Source: Opeltia flavorubescens
Lineage: Eukaryota; Ascomycota; Lecanoromycetes; Teloschistales; Teloschistaceae
DNA length: 64,000 bases
Assembly (NCBI GenBank): GCA_000442125.1
Contig: KE546968.1
Span: 399,932-463,931 of the forward strand
Direction of reading: 5' to 3'
The notes beneath the pieces were generated by a model. That model did no database searches and had not been told where the DNA came from. It saw only the letters and a list, made by a program, of their open reading frames with translations. Shown here in pieces: positions 40,464 through 56,857 of the stretch; position 1 is the stretch's first letter; each line of letters begins with the position of its first letter. A program made the position numbers and the translations under genes.

Positions 40464-43400
40464 TATATCCTAAATTTATAAAACAAGCTCTAAAATTAAA
40501 GTTTAATTTAAGTAGTTTAAGCAGTTCTAGAAGTATATTATATTTTAGAGTCTATAAAACTATTTTACCTTTTTTTAAATTATTTAGCGCTCGTTTAATA
40601 AAATATTTAATATAGAATTAATAATATAAATAGCTTATTTTTTAATTTAAATAGGTTTAAAAAATAAAATAATTAAAATTTATTATTTATTATCTAGAAT
40701 ACTATTATTTAAACCTCGCTTATATATTTAATAAATATAATATAGGTTAAATATAGCTCGGGAATTTATAAATAGATATTATAAAATTATATAGTAGTAG
40801 TAATAGTTTATTAAATATTTAAAATAATAATAATATATTATTTAAATCTTATTTAAATAGTATTATTTTATTAAATTTTTATTATAATAAATGGTTTATT
40901 AAATATAAAATATATAAACGATAATTTATTAAATTATATATTATAATAAACCACTATTATTTTTAAACCTATATAATTATCTTTTATTAAATATATAAAA
41001 TTACTTAAAAAGCTAAAAATATTCTTCCCTATAGATTTAATTTCTCGACGCTATTTTTATATAGAAATCCGCTATATAATTTTATTTATTTAAAAAGTTT
41101 AGATAATATAATTAATTATAAAACTAAAAATCGTATATATTATTTAAATATAAAAAGCTTTTTTTATTATTTTTTTTATTAATTAAAAAACCAGCGCTAA
41201 TAATATAAACGCTACGTTAGATTATTTTTATAAAATAGAAATATTTATAATTTAAAGACTTTAATATTTTTATAATATTTTTAAATTATTTTTTAACTTT
41301 ATATATATTATAGTAGTTATTTAGAATTTTTTTTTTTTAAAATTAATATATTTTAAATAGAATACTATTATATCGGGAGTAGTTTTTATAATTATTATAC
41401 TTATATTAATTAATAACTATAATTATTAATCAAAAATTACCTATTTTTATTTTTTAAAGGAGACTTTATTTTTTTAGCCTAGTTATATTATTAAATTTAT
41501 TATTCGGTAGAAATTATAACTAGATATAATCTCTTTATTATTAATTATTAACGCCGCTATTAATAGGTAAATATCGAATTTTTTCTAAAACTATATACTT
41601 TATATTATTTAGATTTATATTATTATATTTCTATATTATTATTAATCTATAAATAGATATTATATAACTTTTAATTTAAATAGAATTATAATCCTATATT
41701 TAATTTTAATAATATTTTATTTTAGAATCTTTATATTATTAATAGTATTTTTTTATAAAAATCGTTAAAGTTTTAATAAAATTTAAAATTTAAAACTTTT
41801 ATTAAATATAAATAATAAAGCGCTATATTTTTTAATTTTAAATATTTAATTATTCTAGCTGGCTAGCTTTTTAGAATATTAAAGGTAAGTATAAAAAATA
41901 ATTTATATTTATCGCTCTTAATATTCTAGCGAATTTTATTTTTTAATTTATAAAAATTTTAATTTTTAATTTAATAGTATAGCTCTTAAGATAATTCCTT
42001 ATTATAAATAGTTTAATTTATTAAAAATTATATTAAAAAATCTATTTAAGAAACTTTTTATTATTAATCCTTTTATAAAATATTTTAATATAATATTTAT
42101 ATACTACTTTATTATATTCTATATAGAATCTATTATAATATTTAAAAAAAATAATTATATCTAGATAATAGACTATCGTATAGAATTTTAGGAAATTAAA
42201 TCTTTTTATTATTATATTATAAGTACGGTTTTCCTAAAAAATAAAATAAATAAAATAAATTATTCGCGAAATATATTATTTAATAAAATCGATTATTTTT
42301 TTATTATATATTCTATATCGTATTAATATTATAAAGTTTATTATTACTTATATAAAATATATAGCGGTAAGAGTTTTTTTAAATAATAGCATTAATATAA
42401 ATATTATTTATTTAATAAACGCTTTTTATTTTACTTCCGTCTATTAATTTATAGTATTAAATTTTTTAAAGATTTTAAATCTAGAAAATCGCGGTATTTA
42501 TTAAAATTTTATATTAAATTATAATAAACTTAACGCTTTAATAATTAAAACCTATTCTTTTTTTTTATATTTATTTTTATATATTTTTTTTAATATAGCT
42601 TTAATTTATTTTAAATAATATATTATTATCCTTTTATATAGCTAATATAATAGATTTAATATAAAGTATTAATAGATATTAATATACGTATAGTTTTTTA
42701 TAAAAATCTTCTACTTATAAATTTATAAATCGTTTATAAATAATATATTATCCTATTATTATTTTTTAATCTATTTTTATATACCGGTATAAATCCGCTC
42801 TAGTTAATATTTAGTAAAATCGCTATATTTATTTAATAGAACCGTATATATAGAATACTAGCGGTTATTTTTAATCCCCGCGATTATAGTTTATTTTTTA
42901 TAATTTATTATTATTATTTTTATAATCGAGAAATATTATTTAATTTTTTTATTAATATATTTTTATATAATTTCTATTCTTACAGCTTCCTCTAATACTA
43001 TATATATAGGTTAGTTATTTTTTAATCTATAATACTAGCGCTAGATATTTATATTTAAATATAGCTTTTATAACGCGGTAATATATTTTCGCTTTTACTT
43101 CTAGCCGTATTTTTTCGATAATAAAAATAAATCCTAATAATATTATATTAAAGATAGTCTATTTATAGTATATAATACGGTTAAAATTACTAATTATTAT
43201 ATAAATAAAATAAACTTTTTAATTTTTATAAAGTTATATTAATTAAATTTTATCGTTTATTTAATTAATTAAAATAATTATCGCGCTTTTTAATAACGTC
43301 TACTATTTATTTTATTACTAATTCGCGGTATATATCTCGTTATATATTCTTTTTCTATTATCGTTATATAGCCGTATAAAACTATAGTTAAAATAAAAAA

Positions 43401-46400
43401 TAAATAGTTTATAATCGATTATAAACTCTAGAATATCCAGTATATTATAGTATATAATCGTATATATACTAGGTTTTAAGCCCGCGTATAATATTTCGAC
43501 TTTTAAATCTATTATTTTATATTTATTATAATTTTTTAAACTATATAAAATCTAATTAATCTAGATTAGCTATTTATTAATATTATAAAAAGTAAATAGC
43601 TTTTATTTATCGCTCGCTATAATAATATTAATAAATTTTTAAACTTTATTTTTAGTATATTTACTATCGAAGAACTAGTCGGCTAAATAATATTTATATT
43701 TTAAAGTAAATAGAATAAAATTTAATATATTTAAATATTATTTATTTTATTTTATAATATAAATATTATTCTATATACTTTTAAAAATATAATTCGATCG
43801 AATATTTCTTTTAATTTTTAGGTTATAGAATATATTAAAGCTACTTTTTTATATTATTAATTCTTTAAATACTATTTTATATAAATTAAAAAAATTTAAT
43901 ATTTAATACACTCTATAAATATATACTAAATAATTAACTAGTTTTTTAACTTTTATTTTTATCGCTTTAAAATACGTTTCTATTTTTATAATATTAAATA
44001 TTAATAGTACTCCCGATTTATATAGAATAATACTATAGCTTTTATCTTTTAATCTATTATTAATTTATTTTATAGTATAACTTCGTTAAATTTAAAGTTT
44101 TAAAGAGGTTAAATTATTATATTAAAACTTTTTTAAAATATTTTTTATAAATTTTTTAATATTTAGATTATTTTATAGGTAAATTCTAAAATTAATTAAA
44201 TATTATACGTGTTATAGTATCTACTATTATACTTTTTTTTATTAAATTTTATATATAAATAAGTATTTAATTAGCCTTTAAGTAGCTTTTATTAATTTTT
44301 TATAAAATTTATACTCGCGATTAATAGTATTTATATATTATTTAAAATATTCGTTTATAATTATTATAATAAAAAGCAGTAGTTTATTACGTTTAAAAAC
44401 TATATTTTATTATATATAATAGATATAAGCTAGCTGTTTATTAAAAAAGATATACCTTTTATTATAAATTATATAATATCTTTCTACCTAATATTTATTA
44501 AACCTCTATATATTTAAAAAGGTCTTACTTCTAGATATTCTTTTTATAGACTACTTTAGTAGGATTTCGTACTAAAAAAAACCTAGGGCCGCTAGTAATA
44601 GGACGTATTTTTTAATTAATATATTAAACAGTTTATAATTAGTATTTAAAAATTATATATTAATTTTTAATTTATATTTAATTTATATTTTTAAAGACTA
44701 TATAATTGCTATTTATACTCTATTATAATTTCTAATATTTATTAATAGGTTTTATACTTTAATAAATAAAAATTTATAGAATTAATTTATATTATAATAA
44801 AATTTTAAATATATATACTCGAATATATACTAATTTAATTTTATATTTTTTTATTTACTCTAATTCTACTTTATTATTTTAAAGTATATTATTATTTTTA
44901 CTATATATAATAGCTTTAATTTAATCTTTAGTATAATAGAATATATATTTTTTATTATATACTTTTATAATTTTATTATTATAATTCTATATAATATTAT
45001 AAATAATTCTATATTTAATACTTTTATTTATAATAGTAAAATCGAGCTTTAAATACGGATATAGAATACGCTATATTATTATAGATTTTAGACTATTAAT
45101 ATAATTAATCCTAGTTTTAATTTATAGCTTATTTTTTACTTTTTATTTAAAATTAAAAAAAATAAATTAACTAGCGATTTAAAAATTAAAACCTATTTTA
45201 ATACTTTAAATAATATTTAAAAGAATTTATATTCTATATAAATTATTAAAATTTTTAAAAATATTAATAATATTCTTTTTTAATATATCGCTTAAAATTA
45301 ATATAATATTTTTTTTTTTTACTTTTTTAAGCTATTAAAATAAGATTATATTAAAAAGGATATTATATAAAATATTACTAGATATTATACTTATTTAATA
45401 TAGAATATATATTTTATATAATATTAATATATAAATTATTATTTTTTTATCTATTTTCTATTATATTTTTATTTAATATTTAACCGCCTAAATTTTTAGA
45501 TTAACTTTAATAGTATAAATTTTTTTAATATTCTATTTAATAAAAAAATCTTTTTTAAAATTATAAATAAATTTAATTTCGAATTTTAATTATTATTTTA
45601 AAATTCGATTTAATCTTTTTATTTTTTTTTTAAATATATATAAATCCTTTTTAAACTCTTAAATAGTTAATAAACTAAAAAAACTCTAAAATATTTTTAA
45701 TCGTTAAAAATAAGAGAGAGCTATATTAATATTCGCTATTAGTTTTAATTTATAAACTTTACTTTAATAATCGCTTTTTAATATACTATTTTTATCGGCT
45801 TTTATAATTTTAAAGAAAACCTTTTAAAATTTCTTTATAAATATATAGTTAATATTTTCTCTAAAATTATAAAAAATATTTTAATACTAATTTAACTATA
45901 TATAATATAAAAACTTATTAAATATTTTTAAAAATAGAGTCCGCGCTATTATTATTATAGAAAAAAATATTTTAAACTTATCTATAAAATTTTTTTAAAT
46001 TTATTAATTTTTTTTTAGATTATTTTATTTATTATATTACTATTTTTAATAAATATTATAAAAGCCGGTTTTAATTTTTTATTTATAACTATTATAGTAT
46101 AGTTTTTTAAATTCTCGCGGTATATATTTTATATTTTTTAATTAATCGAGGAAAAATTAATTTATTTAATAGACTAATTTTATATAATATATATTTATAT
46201 TATTATCGACTCGATAATAATATTAAATAGTATTCTAGAAATAAACTATTTAAATATTTTTAAATTTTTAGTAAATATCTATAATAGTACTATTTTTAAT
46301 TTAATAAATTAGTATATTTTATTTATAATTATCCGTTCTTATTAAATAAAATAATTATTTTATTTTTTTTCCTCTTTTTTTCTTTCGAAGTTTTTATCTA

Positions 46401-47574
46401 TTTTTTTATCCGAATTAGATATTAATTCGGGAAAAAATATATTATAAACGTTCCTCTTATATAATTAGGGGGTAGATACGATAATTATATTTTTCTACCC
46501 TAATTATAGTACGGTTTTTTAGCGTCTATCTATTTTTTTCTACTTAAGATAGATATATTTATAATATTTTATACCTAGCCTTTTAAACTCGTTTTTTATA
46601 AATTATTTATAGCTAAAAAAAATCTTTTATTTAAATAGGTCGAAATATTTTTTAATTTATTCTAATTATTAGTTTAAAAGTTATAAAAGGATTAAAATAA
46701 AAATAAATTCTTTAAATAACTATATATTATTAATAGGGCTAGCTAAAATATAAAAGTAATTAATAATTATATCGCTAGTAAAAAGATAACGCGCCTCTAA
46801 AATTTATTTATTATTAAATCCGATATATTTATCGCCTAATTTTTTTTTTTAATCTTTTTTAATTTAACGGAATACTCGAAATATTATTATATTTATAATA
46901 AATAAAATAAATATATTAAAAGTCTATAATATTTATTAATTTTTATTTATTAAAATATTTTTATAAAATTTTATTTTTTTTAAACCTATTATATTTATAA
47001 AAAAACTATTATTCTATTAAATCTCTATATATAATATATAATACGCGCTATATATTTAATAGAGTATAGAATTTAAGTCCTCTTTTTTTAATTTATTTAT
47101 TTTTATAAATTTTTATAATATTATAGATTTTTTAAAATTTTCGAGGCTATTATATTTAAATATCTAAGTAAATTTTATAAAAGTCGCGTTATTAAAATAA
47201 TTAATTATTATAATAATTTTAAATTTATTATATAAATTTAATATATTTAAATAAATATATAGCGCTTTAAAATCGAATTTACTCGGCGATTTTATATATA
47301 TTTTTATTTTTACTACTATTATTAATAAATTCTTTTTTCTTTTTAAATTAAGAGGGGGTAGTATATATATAAATTTTAAATATTATACCGGGGGGTAGAT
47401 CTTTATAATTAATATTAAAATATTTTAAACTTTTTTTAATATTTATAAAAACTTTTACTATTAATTTATTATTTAAATCTACTAGATTATAATCTATTTT
47501 ATAAAGTACTATATTTATAGTTAATATTATTTTATCGACTAACTTATTTATTATATTCGCTATCTTTTATATAG

Positions 47575-47934
47575 GCGGGCTAAACTAGGATTTACTAGCT
47601 ATTATTCTATTTATTATATTTTAATTATTATTATTAATAGCTTTTTAAGCTTTAAATATTAGGCTAGTTTTTAGTTTTAATTTTTTACGTTTTTTATTTA
47701 TTAGATAATATAGGGAGTATCTCTAGTTTTATTTATTTTAATACCTAATACTAAGCGATTCTAGTTAGGATATACTAGCTATTATTTTATTTACTATATT
47801 CTAATTATTATTATTATTAACTACTTCTACTTCGAATTTTAGATTATTTTTTAATTTAAATTTTTTATATTATTTATTTATTAAATAAAATAGAAAATAT
47901 CCCTAGTTTTATTTACTTTAAAACCTACTACTAA
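47575..47934. repeat. 180-bp tandem duplication (right arm)
   Basis: This is the mirror image of 31,011-31,370, placed by the coordinate sum 78,945 and visible directly as two copies of a CTAGTTTTATTTA-ending unit. It adds no length difference between the arms. Confidence 0.7.
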
Positions 47935-50900
47935 ATATATAAACGTCGCTACTATAGAAAGTATCCACGCTAAAAATTAAGCCTTTCTTTTTAAATCTTA
48001 TTAGATTTTTATTTATTTTTAAATTATAAAATTTAAAATTATTATTAAATTTAATAGTATATTATTTATTAAAAGGAATATATTTAATTTTATTATTCTA
48101 CTTTTAAAAATCTTTATAGACTATTTTTAATAGAATACCTAGTCGTATAAATTTATTTATAGCCCGAGCTTTTTTTAAAATTCGATTATATTTTCTATTA
48201 TTAAAAAATAATAAAAGATTATTAAAATATTCTTTTATAGCTTTATTCTAGGAAATTATAGTTAGACGTTTTTATAAAAAATTCGATTTTATTTTATTAA
48301 ATATTCCTTTTAAAACCTTTTATTAAATTTAAATATTTTTTTTAATAATTTATATTAGTGATAAAATATTTTAAATATTATAATTAACTTTCGATTTCTT
48401 TTTAAAAGGTTTTTCCGATTTTAATTCTAAAAGATATTAGAATCGAATAATAAATATAGAAATAATAATTTATAATCTAGATATTTAAACGGGCGGATTT
48501 TAATAATAATTTATAAATTTACTATATATATTTTATATAAATTTATAGAAGTAATAATTTTTATTATTATACCTATTTTTTTATTATAAAATATTAACTA
48601 AAAGCTATTAGAATTTACTTTATAATAGGTTCTTTTTTTAAACCTCTTAAAAAATTTATAATATAGTATCTCTTTTTTAATCGAGCTATTTTTAATTAGA
48701 ATCTTCGTATAAATTATTAAAATAATTTTACCGTTTTATATAACTTTAATTCTCTATTCGGCTTTTATCTATAATATAGGTTAGTTCGTTTTTATAGTAG
48801 AAATATCTATAATTAAATCTATAGTTTTCGATATTTTAACTACCTTTTTTATCGAAGTTAAAAATATAATATTTAATAGTCTCTTTTTATCTTTTCATCG
48901 ATTATTATATAAAGTACTTTATATAACCTTTTTTATTATATATCTAATATTAACTATTAAAAGGTCTTTTACTTTCTAGTAAAAATAGAATTATTTATTT
49001 AAATAATAGACGATTAGTTTAAATTCGATTTTATTTTTATTTAATTTAAACCCGGTTATAATTAAATTAAATCTTTTATATTTATTATTAAAAATTTTTA
49101 ATAGTTTTTTTTAGATTTTATTATTTATTAAAAGGAATATTTTAGTTTAATTTTTATTCTAAAAAGTCGAGTTCTTTTATATATTTTTATCTCGTATATA
49201 TTTAAAGGTCGTATTCTTTTTTAGTATAATATTCTAGTTTATTAATTAATTAAAGATACGGATATAATAAATAAAAAGTTATATTTAGCTATTTAATAAA
49301 TTTAATTAGTTCTACTATTTATCGGCTAATTAATCTATAATATATCTACTATTATTACTAGTAAGGTCGCTAATACTTCGCTGGATTTATATATAAGTCG
49401 ACTGCTTAACTTAATAACCGTAACCGCGAAAAAGGCTGTAATTAAAATAATAAATAAAATAAAATAAAATAAAAAATATAATTAGATAAAAAATATAGGT
49501 TCGAATTAAATATCCTGTAGTAGTAGTAAAAAAAACTAGTAGTATTATCTTAATTATAATATATTATAGTATAATAAAATTAAAATTAGTATAAAACTAT
49601 ATTAATTATTTATTATATATTATTTAAACGGTATAATAAATTTATTTAATTTATTTTAAATAAAATTAATATTTTTAAATATATTATATAAAATATAAAG
49701 TTCTAAATTAAAATTATATTATATAATAATCGATAATATAGCTAAAAACTAATTATAGTAAATAAATTATTATTTATAATAGAGGTTTAAATAATAATTT
49801 ATCTAAATAATTAAAAGAAAAATATTAATATTAATAATTAACGGGCGATAAAAGAAAATTTTATATAATTTATAAAGCGATTTAATATTTATAATACGCC
49901 GTTATTATAAGTTATATATAATATAATTATTACTATTTACTTTAATTAATATTTTACCTAAGTTTAATAATTATATTAATTTATAAAAAAAATAAAATTT
50001 ATATTAAAATAGGGTATTTATTTATTTAAAATACTAAATATATATTTATTATATAATAGGGAGAGATTTAATAAACGGGTGGAAGATTTATTAAATAAAA
50101 AGGGAGTAGTTTATAATTATAGAAAAAGAATTTTATATAATTTTTATTTAAACTATTTATTTATTTTTATTTTATAAAATAGCGGATAATATTAATCTAA
50201 CTTATAAAAAATCTTTTTTATAAATATATAGATAAGAATAAACGGCTATTATATAAATTATAGTTATCGACTTTATAGATTTTTACCTATATATAACTAT
50301 AGTATATTTCTTTATAATAAGGTTATAATACTAGCGAGGAAACTTTTAAATACTAGATATACTTATTTTAATTAATATAACCGGACTAGTATTAGTTTTA
50401 TAACTATTATTATTTATTTATAATTTTTGTTAAAATTAATTTTGAATAAATTATAAATTATATATTAATATAGCGAGACGTATAAAAAAAAAGTAGTTAA
50501 TATATTATTTAAAATCTACCTAATTTTCGATTTTTTAATATATACGGCCGTTTATAATAAACTAGATATATTTATAATATATTTAAAAGTTTATTTTATA
50601 TTTAAATAATTCCTTTTAAAAAAAAAAAAAAATTTTATAATTATTTTTAATTCTAAAAATAATATATATAATATTTAATATATTTTTAATATAATTAATA
50701 TTTAAAGCGGTAAATAACTTAATATTACAAATTATATAAATATATATATTATTAAACTACGCCGGTTTCTATTAACTCGATTCGTTTATTTAATAGAGTA
50801 GAAATACCGTACTATATAGTATAATATAGTAAACTTTAAAAAAAATAGAATAACTATTTTATCTATAGGATTAGCGGTTAAAAAATTAGTAAAAAAAATA

Positions 50901-51951
50901 AAATAAACGTTTATTAATATAGTTATAGATATTTAAAAAGCTTTTATAATATTTAATTTTAGAATATAATAGTAATTAAAATATAATAAATTAAAAATAA
51001 ATAGTAAAATAGAAAGAAAAGTTAATAATAATATACTAAATATTATTAATATAAATAATTAAAGTATTATATACCCTTTTTTTTATTAAATAATTATAGA
51101 TATAAAGGATTTAAAGTATATAAATAATAAATTTACTTCTCTAGAATAAAAAACCAAATTAAACGGGAATTATTTAAATAAATTTTTTAAAAACTATCGT
51201 TCGTTTTTAATAATAGTAGTACGGCTTTATTAAATTTATAAAAACTAATTTTAAGTAATATATATAGCTAAAAAATTTAAATTATAGATATATAGTAAAT
51301 AGTAATCGGTTAGAAAAGTAAAAAATTCGGGTAAATATTTAAATAAATAAACTAACGCTAATAATTAGCGGGTAATAAAAGTAATATATACTAATATATT
51401 AGAATATTACTATAATATTCGATAAATAAAGCTTAATATTTTAAAGGTTTTTAACTCTATTATATAATACTTAAACGCTTTAATATTAAGTTCGATAAAT
51501 ATATAAAAAATTATAAATAGAGAGAATTTATTTATCTAATAGTATAATTATAATAGTATATAAGAGCGCGTATATTATAGGGTTAGTATAAGAAATATTA
51601 ATATTAATAATTAAAATAGGACGAGTAAAATAACCTTTAGGTCTTTTAATAACGCTATATTAGATAATTCCTCTAAGTTTAATATTAAATTTTACGAGAA
51701 TATTCGAAATATATTATAGCGCTGTTTTTATCCCTTATTAATCTAGAATAGTATTATAATTAAACTCCCTATTAATAATCGCAAGGTTTTTTAATATAAA
51801 GATAAATATCGATATTTTTATTAAAAAAAATAAAGAGGAATATTTATAGACGATAATTATATTTATTATTAATAGTATAGAATAATAATTCTACTACTTT
51901 AGTAGTATTAATATAGCTAAAATAGATTAAAAAGGTTTTATTTATAATATC

Positions 51952-52350
51952 GCCGTTATAAATTTTATAAATTTAAATAAAGGCTTTAACGAATATTTAT
52001 ATTTAAAAAAAATCAATTTACTTTTAATATTAATTCGCTTTAATAATAATTATATCCTATAATATTAATAGCGCTATATTCGATAATAAAAATTTTTTAT
52101 TTTATAAATTCTATAAGTTCCGCTGCTATAAGCCCTATAAATTTAAATAAAAACTTTAGCGAATATTTATATCTATAAACCCCGTTACTATAAGTTCTAT
52201 AGATTTAAATAAAGGCTTTAATAAATATTTATATTTAAAAAAGGTTAATTTATTTTTAATATTAATTCGCTTTAATAATAATTATATTTTATAAAATTAA
52301 CGGCGTTATATTTAGTAATAAGAATTTCTTATTTTATAAATTTTATAAGT
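51952..52350. repeat. Right-arm-specific 232-bp tandem duplication with an inner 62-bp partial copy
   Basis: The block ATTTAAATAAAGGCTTTAA starts at 51,971 and again at 52,203, exactly 232 bp apart. A third, shorter occurrence (AAACTTTAGCGAAT variant) begins at 52,141. The left arm has only one copy, at about 26,820-27,000. The inverted-repeat coordinate sum changes from 78,946 to 79,178 across this block, which equals the repeat period. Confidence 0.8.
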
Positions 52351-55300
52351 TTTTAGTTCCTAGTTTAATAATTAATCCGGTAAATTAAAGCTTTAAAAAT
52401 AATAAAAAATAAATATTAATTTAAATTTAATTATAGTTTTTTTTAAATCTATACTATTTTAAATAAAAATTTTTATTTTAATTAAATATATTTAATTTAT
52501 TATTAATACTTTATAAATAATCTTTTAGTTTTTTTACCGCGAACTCGATTATTATAATAGTTTAATAAAATATTAATAAAAATATAAATCTAGTAATATC
52601 CGGTTTTTAAAATTTATTTAATATTTATTAAATTTATAAAAATAATATTAGCTTTTATATATAATATAAAGTTTTATAAAAAAAATTTTAGAACTTTTAA
52701 CTTTTTTACCTCCCGCGCTTTTTTTAATAACTCGGCCGGTCGTAATAAATAGTATATAAAAGAAATTAAAATAAATATTATAGCTTTTATAATAATAGTC
52801 GAAAATAAAAATAAAAAATTTAAATTATTATTTCTTTTAATTATATCTTTTAAATATAAATTTTTATAATATTTATAGTATAATATTAATAATACGATAT
52901 TCCTTTTAATCTAGTATATATTAATTTATCTAATATTTAAATTAAAAATAGTTTTAATTTATTATTTTTTTTAAAATAGCCTTTATACTTTATTATAAAA
53001 TAATTTATTTTTAATTTTTTTATTTTATTAAATTTTTAAATTAGCTTTTTAAAATTTTAATTATATTAATATATTTATATAATATTAAAGTCTATATAAC
53101 CTATAAATTAATTAATAATTAATAAAAAACTTCTTATATATTAAAATATACTAGGATTATCTTTATTAAAAAGGTAAATTTATAGATAATAAAAATAAAG
53201 TTTTATTATTATAATCGAAAAATAAATAATCTAGATTATAGAACTCTAATTCTATAGTAGATATATAAATAAAAAAACGATTTTAATATAGCGAATCGAT
53301 AGAAAATAGAATTTTATAATATTTAAAATATTAATATTAATAATTAAATATTTACCCTTAATTTTATATTAAAAATAATCCGGTTTAATACTAATTATTA
53401 AAACGAAAGTTTTATATTTTTACTATATAAATAAATTAATAAATACCGTGTACTATATTAATACCTCTACTAATAATTAACTAATCTTTAAAGTTGGGTA
53501 AAAAATATAAATATTTAAAGTTTACGAGGTTTTTAAATAAATATTTTTAAATAAAATAATTTAAAAAATCTAAAAAAAATTATTTTTCTATTATAAAATA
53601 ATTATTATTCTTTTATTTATTAATTATATTAAAAATAAAAGCTTTTATTATTATTTTACTATTTAAATACTTATAAATAATATTAAAATCGATTTTTACT
53701 TTAATACTAACTAGTTAAATAATAATACGAATAGTATTTTTTAATTTATTATTAGATATTTATCGACTATATTTAGAATTAAAATCTACTTTAAAAATTT
53801 AGCCGTAATATTAGTATCTTTTTATTAATTTAGAGCCCGAATAAATATTAAACGAGCTTATTTTTATTAAAAAACTAGTTAATTTAATTATTTAAAAGGA
53901 TAATAATTTAATTTATTATCCTCCTAATTTTTCTATTAATAGTTCTAAATAGTATTAAAAACTATATACTCTATAAATTAATTAATAATTATTAGGGTTT
54001 TTATTATATATTAGAATATAGTATTTAAAATATTAATATTAATTTATTATTAGCGTTTCCGTAATTCTTTTAATATATAAATAAGCTATTAAAATATTAA
54101 AAAAATAATAAGATTAAAAAAAATATTATTAAAAAATTTAAAATAGTATATAAAAATTATAGAACGCGAGAATAATTAAAAAATATTTAAATATAGGGAA
54201 TTATTTAAAAAATAATATTAACGGTAATAAAAAAAAAAGAAACTATAAAATATATAGTATAAACGCTTATAATATAATTTAAATAAAAAAATTCGAATTA
54301 TATAATTTATAGTAACTATCTTTTATATAAAGTAAAATATATAATAATTATATTAAATAAAAAGAAATATTATTATAATATTTATTCGGTTATTAATATA
54401 TATAATAAATATTTAATATTATATATATATAATATAAATAGTAAATTTAAAATATTTAATAATTATTAATTACTTAAAATTATATTTAATATTTATTTTA
54501 TATTAATCTAATTTTATTAAATTTTATATATAAAAATTTCCTTTAATTTTTTTTAAAAGATTATTTTAAATTTATAAAACGATTATAATTCTAATAAAAG
54601 GTATTTTTTATTATTTAATATAATTTTTTATTATTAGAATTAATTAGTTTAATAAAATAAGGATTAAAATTTATAAATATTAGTAAAAATTAATTAGATA
54701 ATTAATTAAATAGCTATTATATATTAATTTAAAACCTACGGTTATAAATATATTTAAAAATATAAAACTATATTATTAATTACGCGGTACCTATTAATAA
54801 TAAATATATTAAAATTATATTTATCTATTAACTTTATAAATTCGCTATTATTAGAAATAAAAAATAAAAATTTTTATTTATTATTATATTTTATTCGCTT
54901 TTAAAATACTATTAGAAATTTATTAAAAGAGTACTTCTTAATATTAAAATTAAAAAAATAGAAATATATTATTTTATATTAATATATATATTTTTTTTAG
55001 TTATTAATATAAATAGTAGCGCTTTTAATTACGCGTATTATAATTTTTAATTAATTAGGATTCTATTATAAAAAATATAATTAATTTATAAAGTTATATT
55101 TAAAAGATTAAAAGTAAAGAAATAATTTATATATCGATTATTAGATTTAAAATACTAGATATATCGCAGCTACTAATCGTTAAATTAAATTATAAAAAGT
55201 TAGTTACTAGTTTAATATTACTAGTACTAATTAATTAAATAATAAAACTATTTATTTATCTTTAATTTAATAAATAGATATATATAAATATTAAATACTT

Positions 55301-56857
55301 ACTAAACCCGATATTACTAGTAATAATAGGCTAAAGTAAATCCGAAGTTAGCTAGTTATATTATTAAAATCTAATAATAGTATAAAATACGATATATTAT
55401 TAAAATAAAAGTTCTAAAGCTAATAATATAAAGTATAATAGAATCGGTAAAATAAAGAATTTAATAATATATTTAATAGTTTAAAAAAAATTAATATTTA
55501 TAATAAATAGGTAAAATAATATTACTAGTAGTAAAATAAAAAAATAATAATCGAAAATTTATAGTTTAATTAATATAAATATAATTTTTAAATAAATATT
55601 ATAATAAATTCAATATCGGAGGTTATAAGGAAGCGTTTATAAAAATCTAATAGTTAAATCTATAAATATACGAGTAATAAAAGAAGGTAATTAGTAATTA
55701 TATTAGCGATTTACTTTTATAGTAAATCTAAACTCGGCGATTAATAGTAAAAAACGTAATATATAGAAAGAGTAGAAAAATAGGACTTATAAATATTATT
55801 TATATAAATAGACGGTAGTTTTAAAGCCTTTAATAGAAAAATTAATAAATAAATATTTTAAAATCGTTTCTAGTTAAAAATAATAGTTAATAAAAAGTTA
55901 ATATCTAATAATTTTAATATAAATTTCCTCTTTTATAAATTTACTTAAATAGGTTATATAATAATTATTATTATCGAATACTATAATATTAATAATACTA
56001 TTAGTTTTTAATTTAACTATTTTATTTTTTATAGACCGTATATTAAATAAAAATACTCCGGTTAATTTAATTATACCCCCGGCTATAATAAAATACTATT
56101 ACTAATATCCTACTAAACTATTAAACTAGATTATAACTCTTTAATATTATAATATCGTTCGATCTTATTATTATATACTAATTAAATTAATATCTATAAT
56201 TATAAGGTTAATAATTAATAAAGATAACTTTAAAATATATAAATATTATAGCGTAATATTACCTTTTAAAGGTTTATATATAGTTTAATCCGTTTTATAT
56301 ATTATAGCGGCTATTTAATCGATAATAATACCAGTTATTTAACTATTAAATTTAAAATTACCTATAATACGAATATTAATTATCGGTTAAAACGGATTTA
56401 ATATATAAATTATACTATTAAAAAAAAAGCGTATTTTAACCGTTATTACCTCTATTATTAGCGCCCTATTTATCTATAAGCTATACTCGGTCTAGTTAAT
56501 AAAGTAATTAGTATATAAATTTTATCAGTAGAAAAAAAAATTATAGTTAATATAATTTATTTATCTAACCATCTATTTATTAGATTATTCTACCTTTATA
56601 TACCCGTAAAATTATTATATAGTACTATCTTTCCTTTATTTTTACTTATCGTATTATTATTATTATTATCTTTATTCCCGTCGTTTTTTACCTATTTATT
56701 TATTAATATAGTCTATTTACGAGCGAGAAGATTAAAAATACGGTTATTAACTTTATAAAGTTATTATAAATAGTTTATTTAAATAAATACGGATTTTATT
56801 TTAAAGTAATCTATTAAATTATTTAATATAATTATTTATTTATAATATTTTTATTAT

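Noticed and set aside
51138-51719. A 194-codon right-arm plus-strand frame with protein-like text between TAA/TAG codons
   Set aside because: It contains too many stops and no recognisable motif; RIP text can look protein-like by chance.
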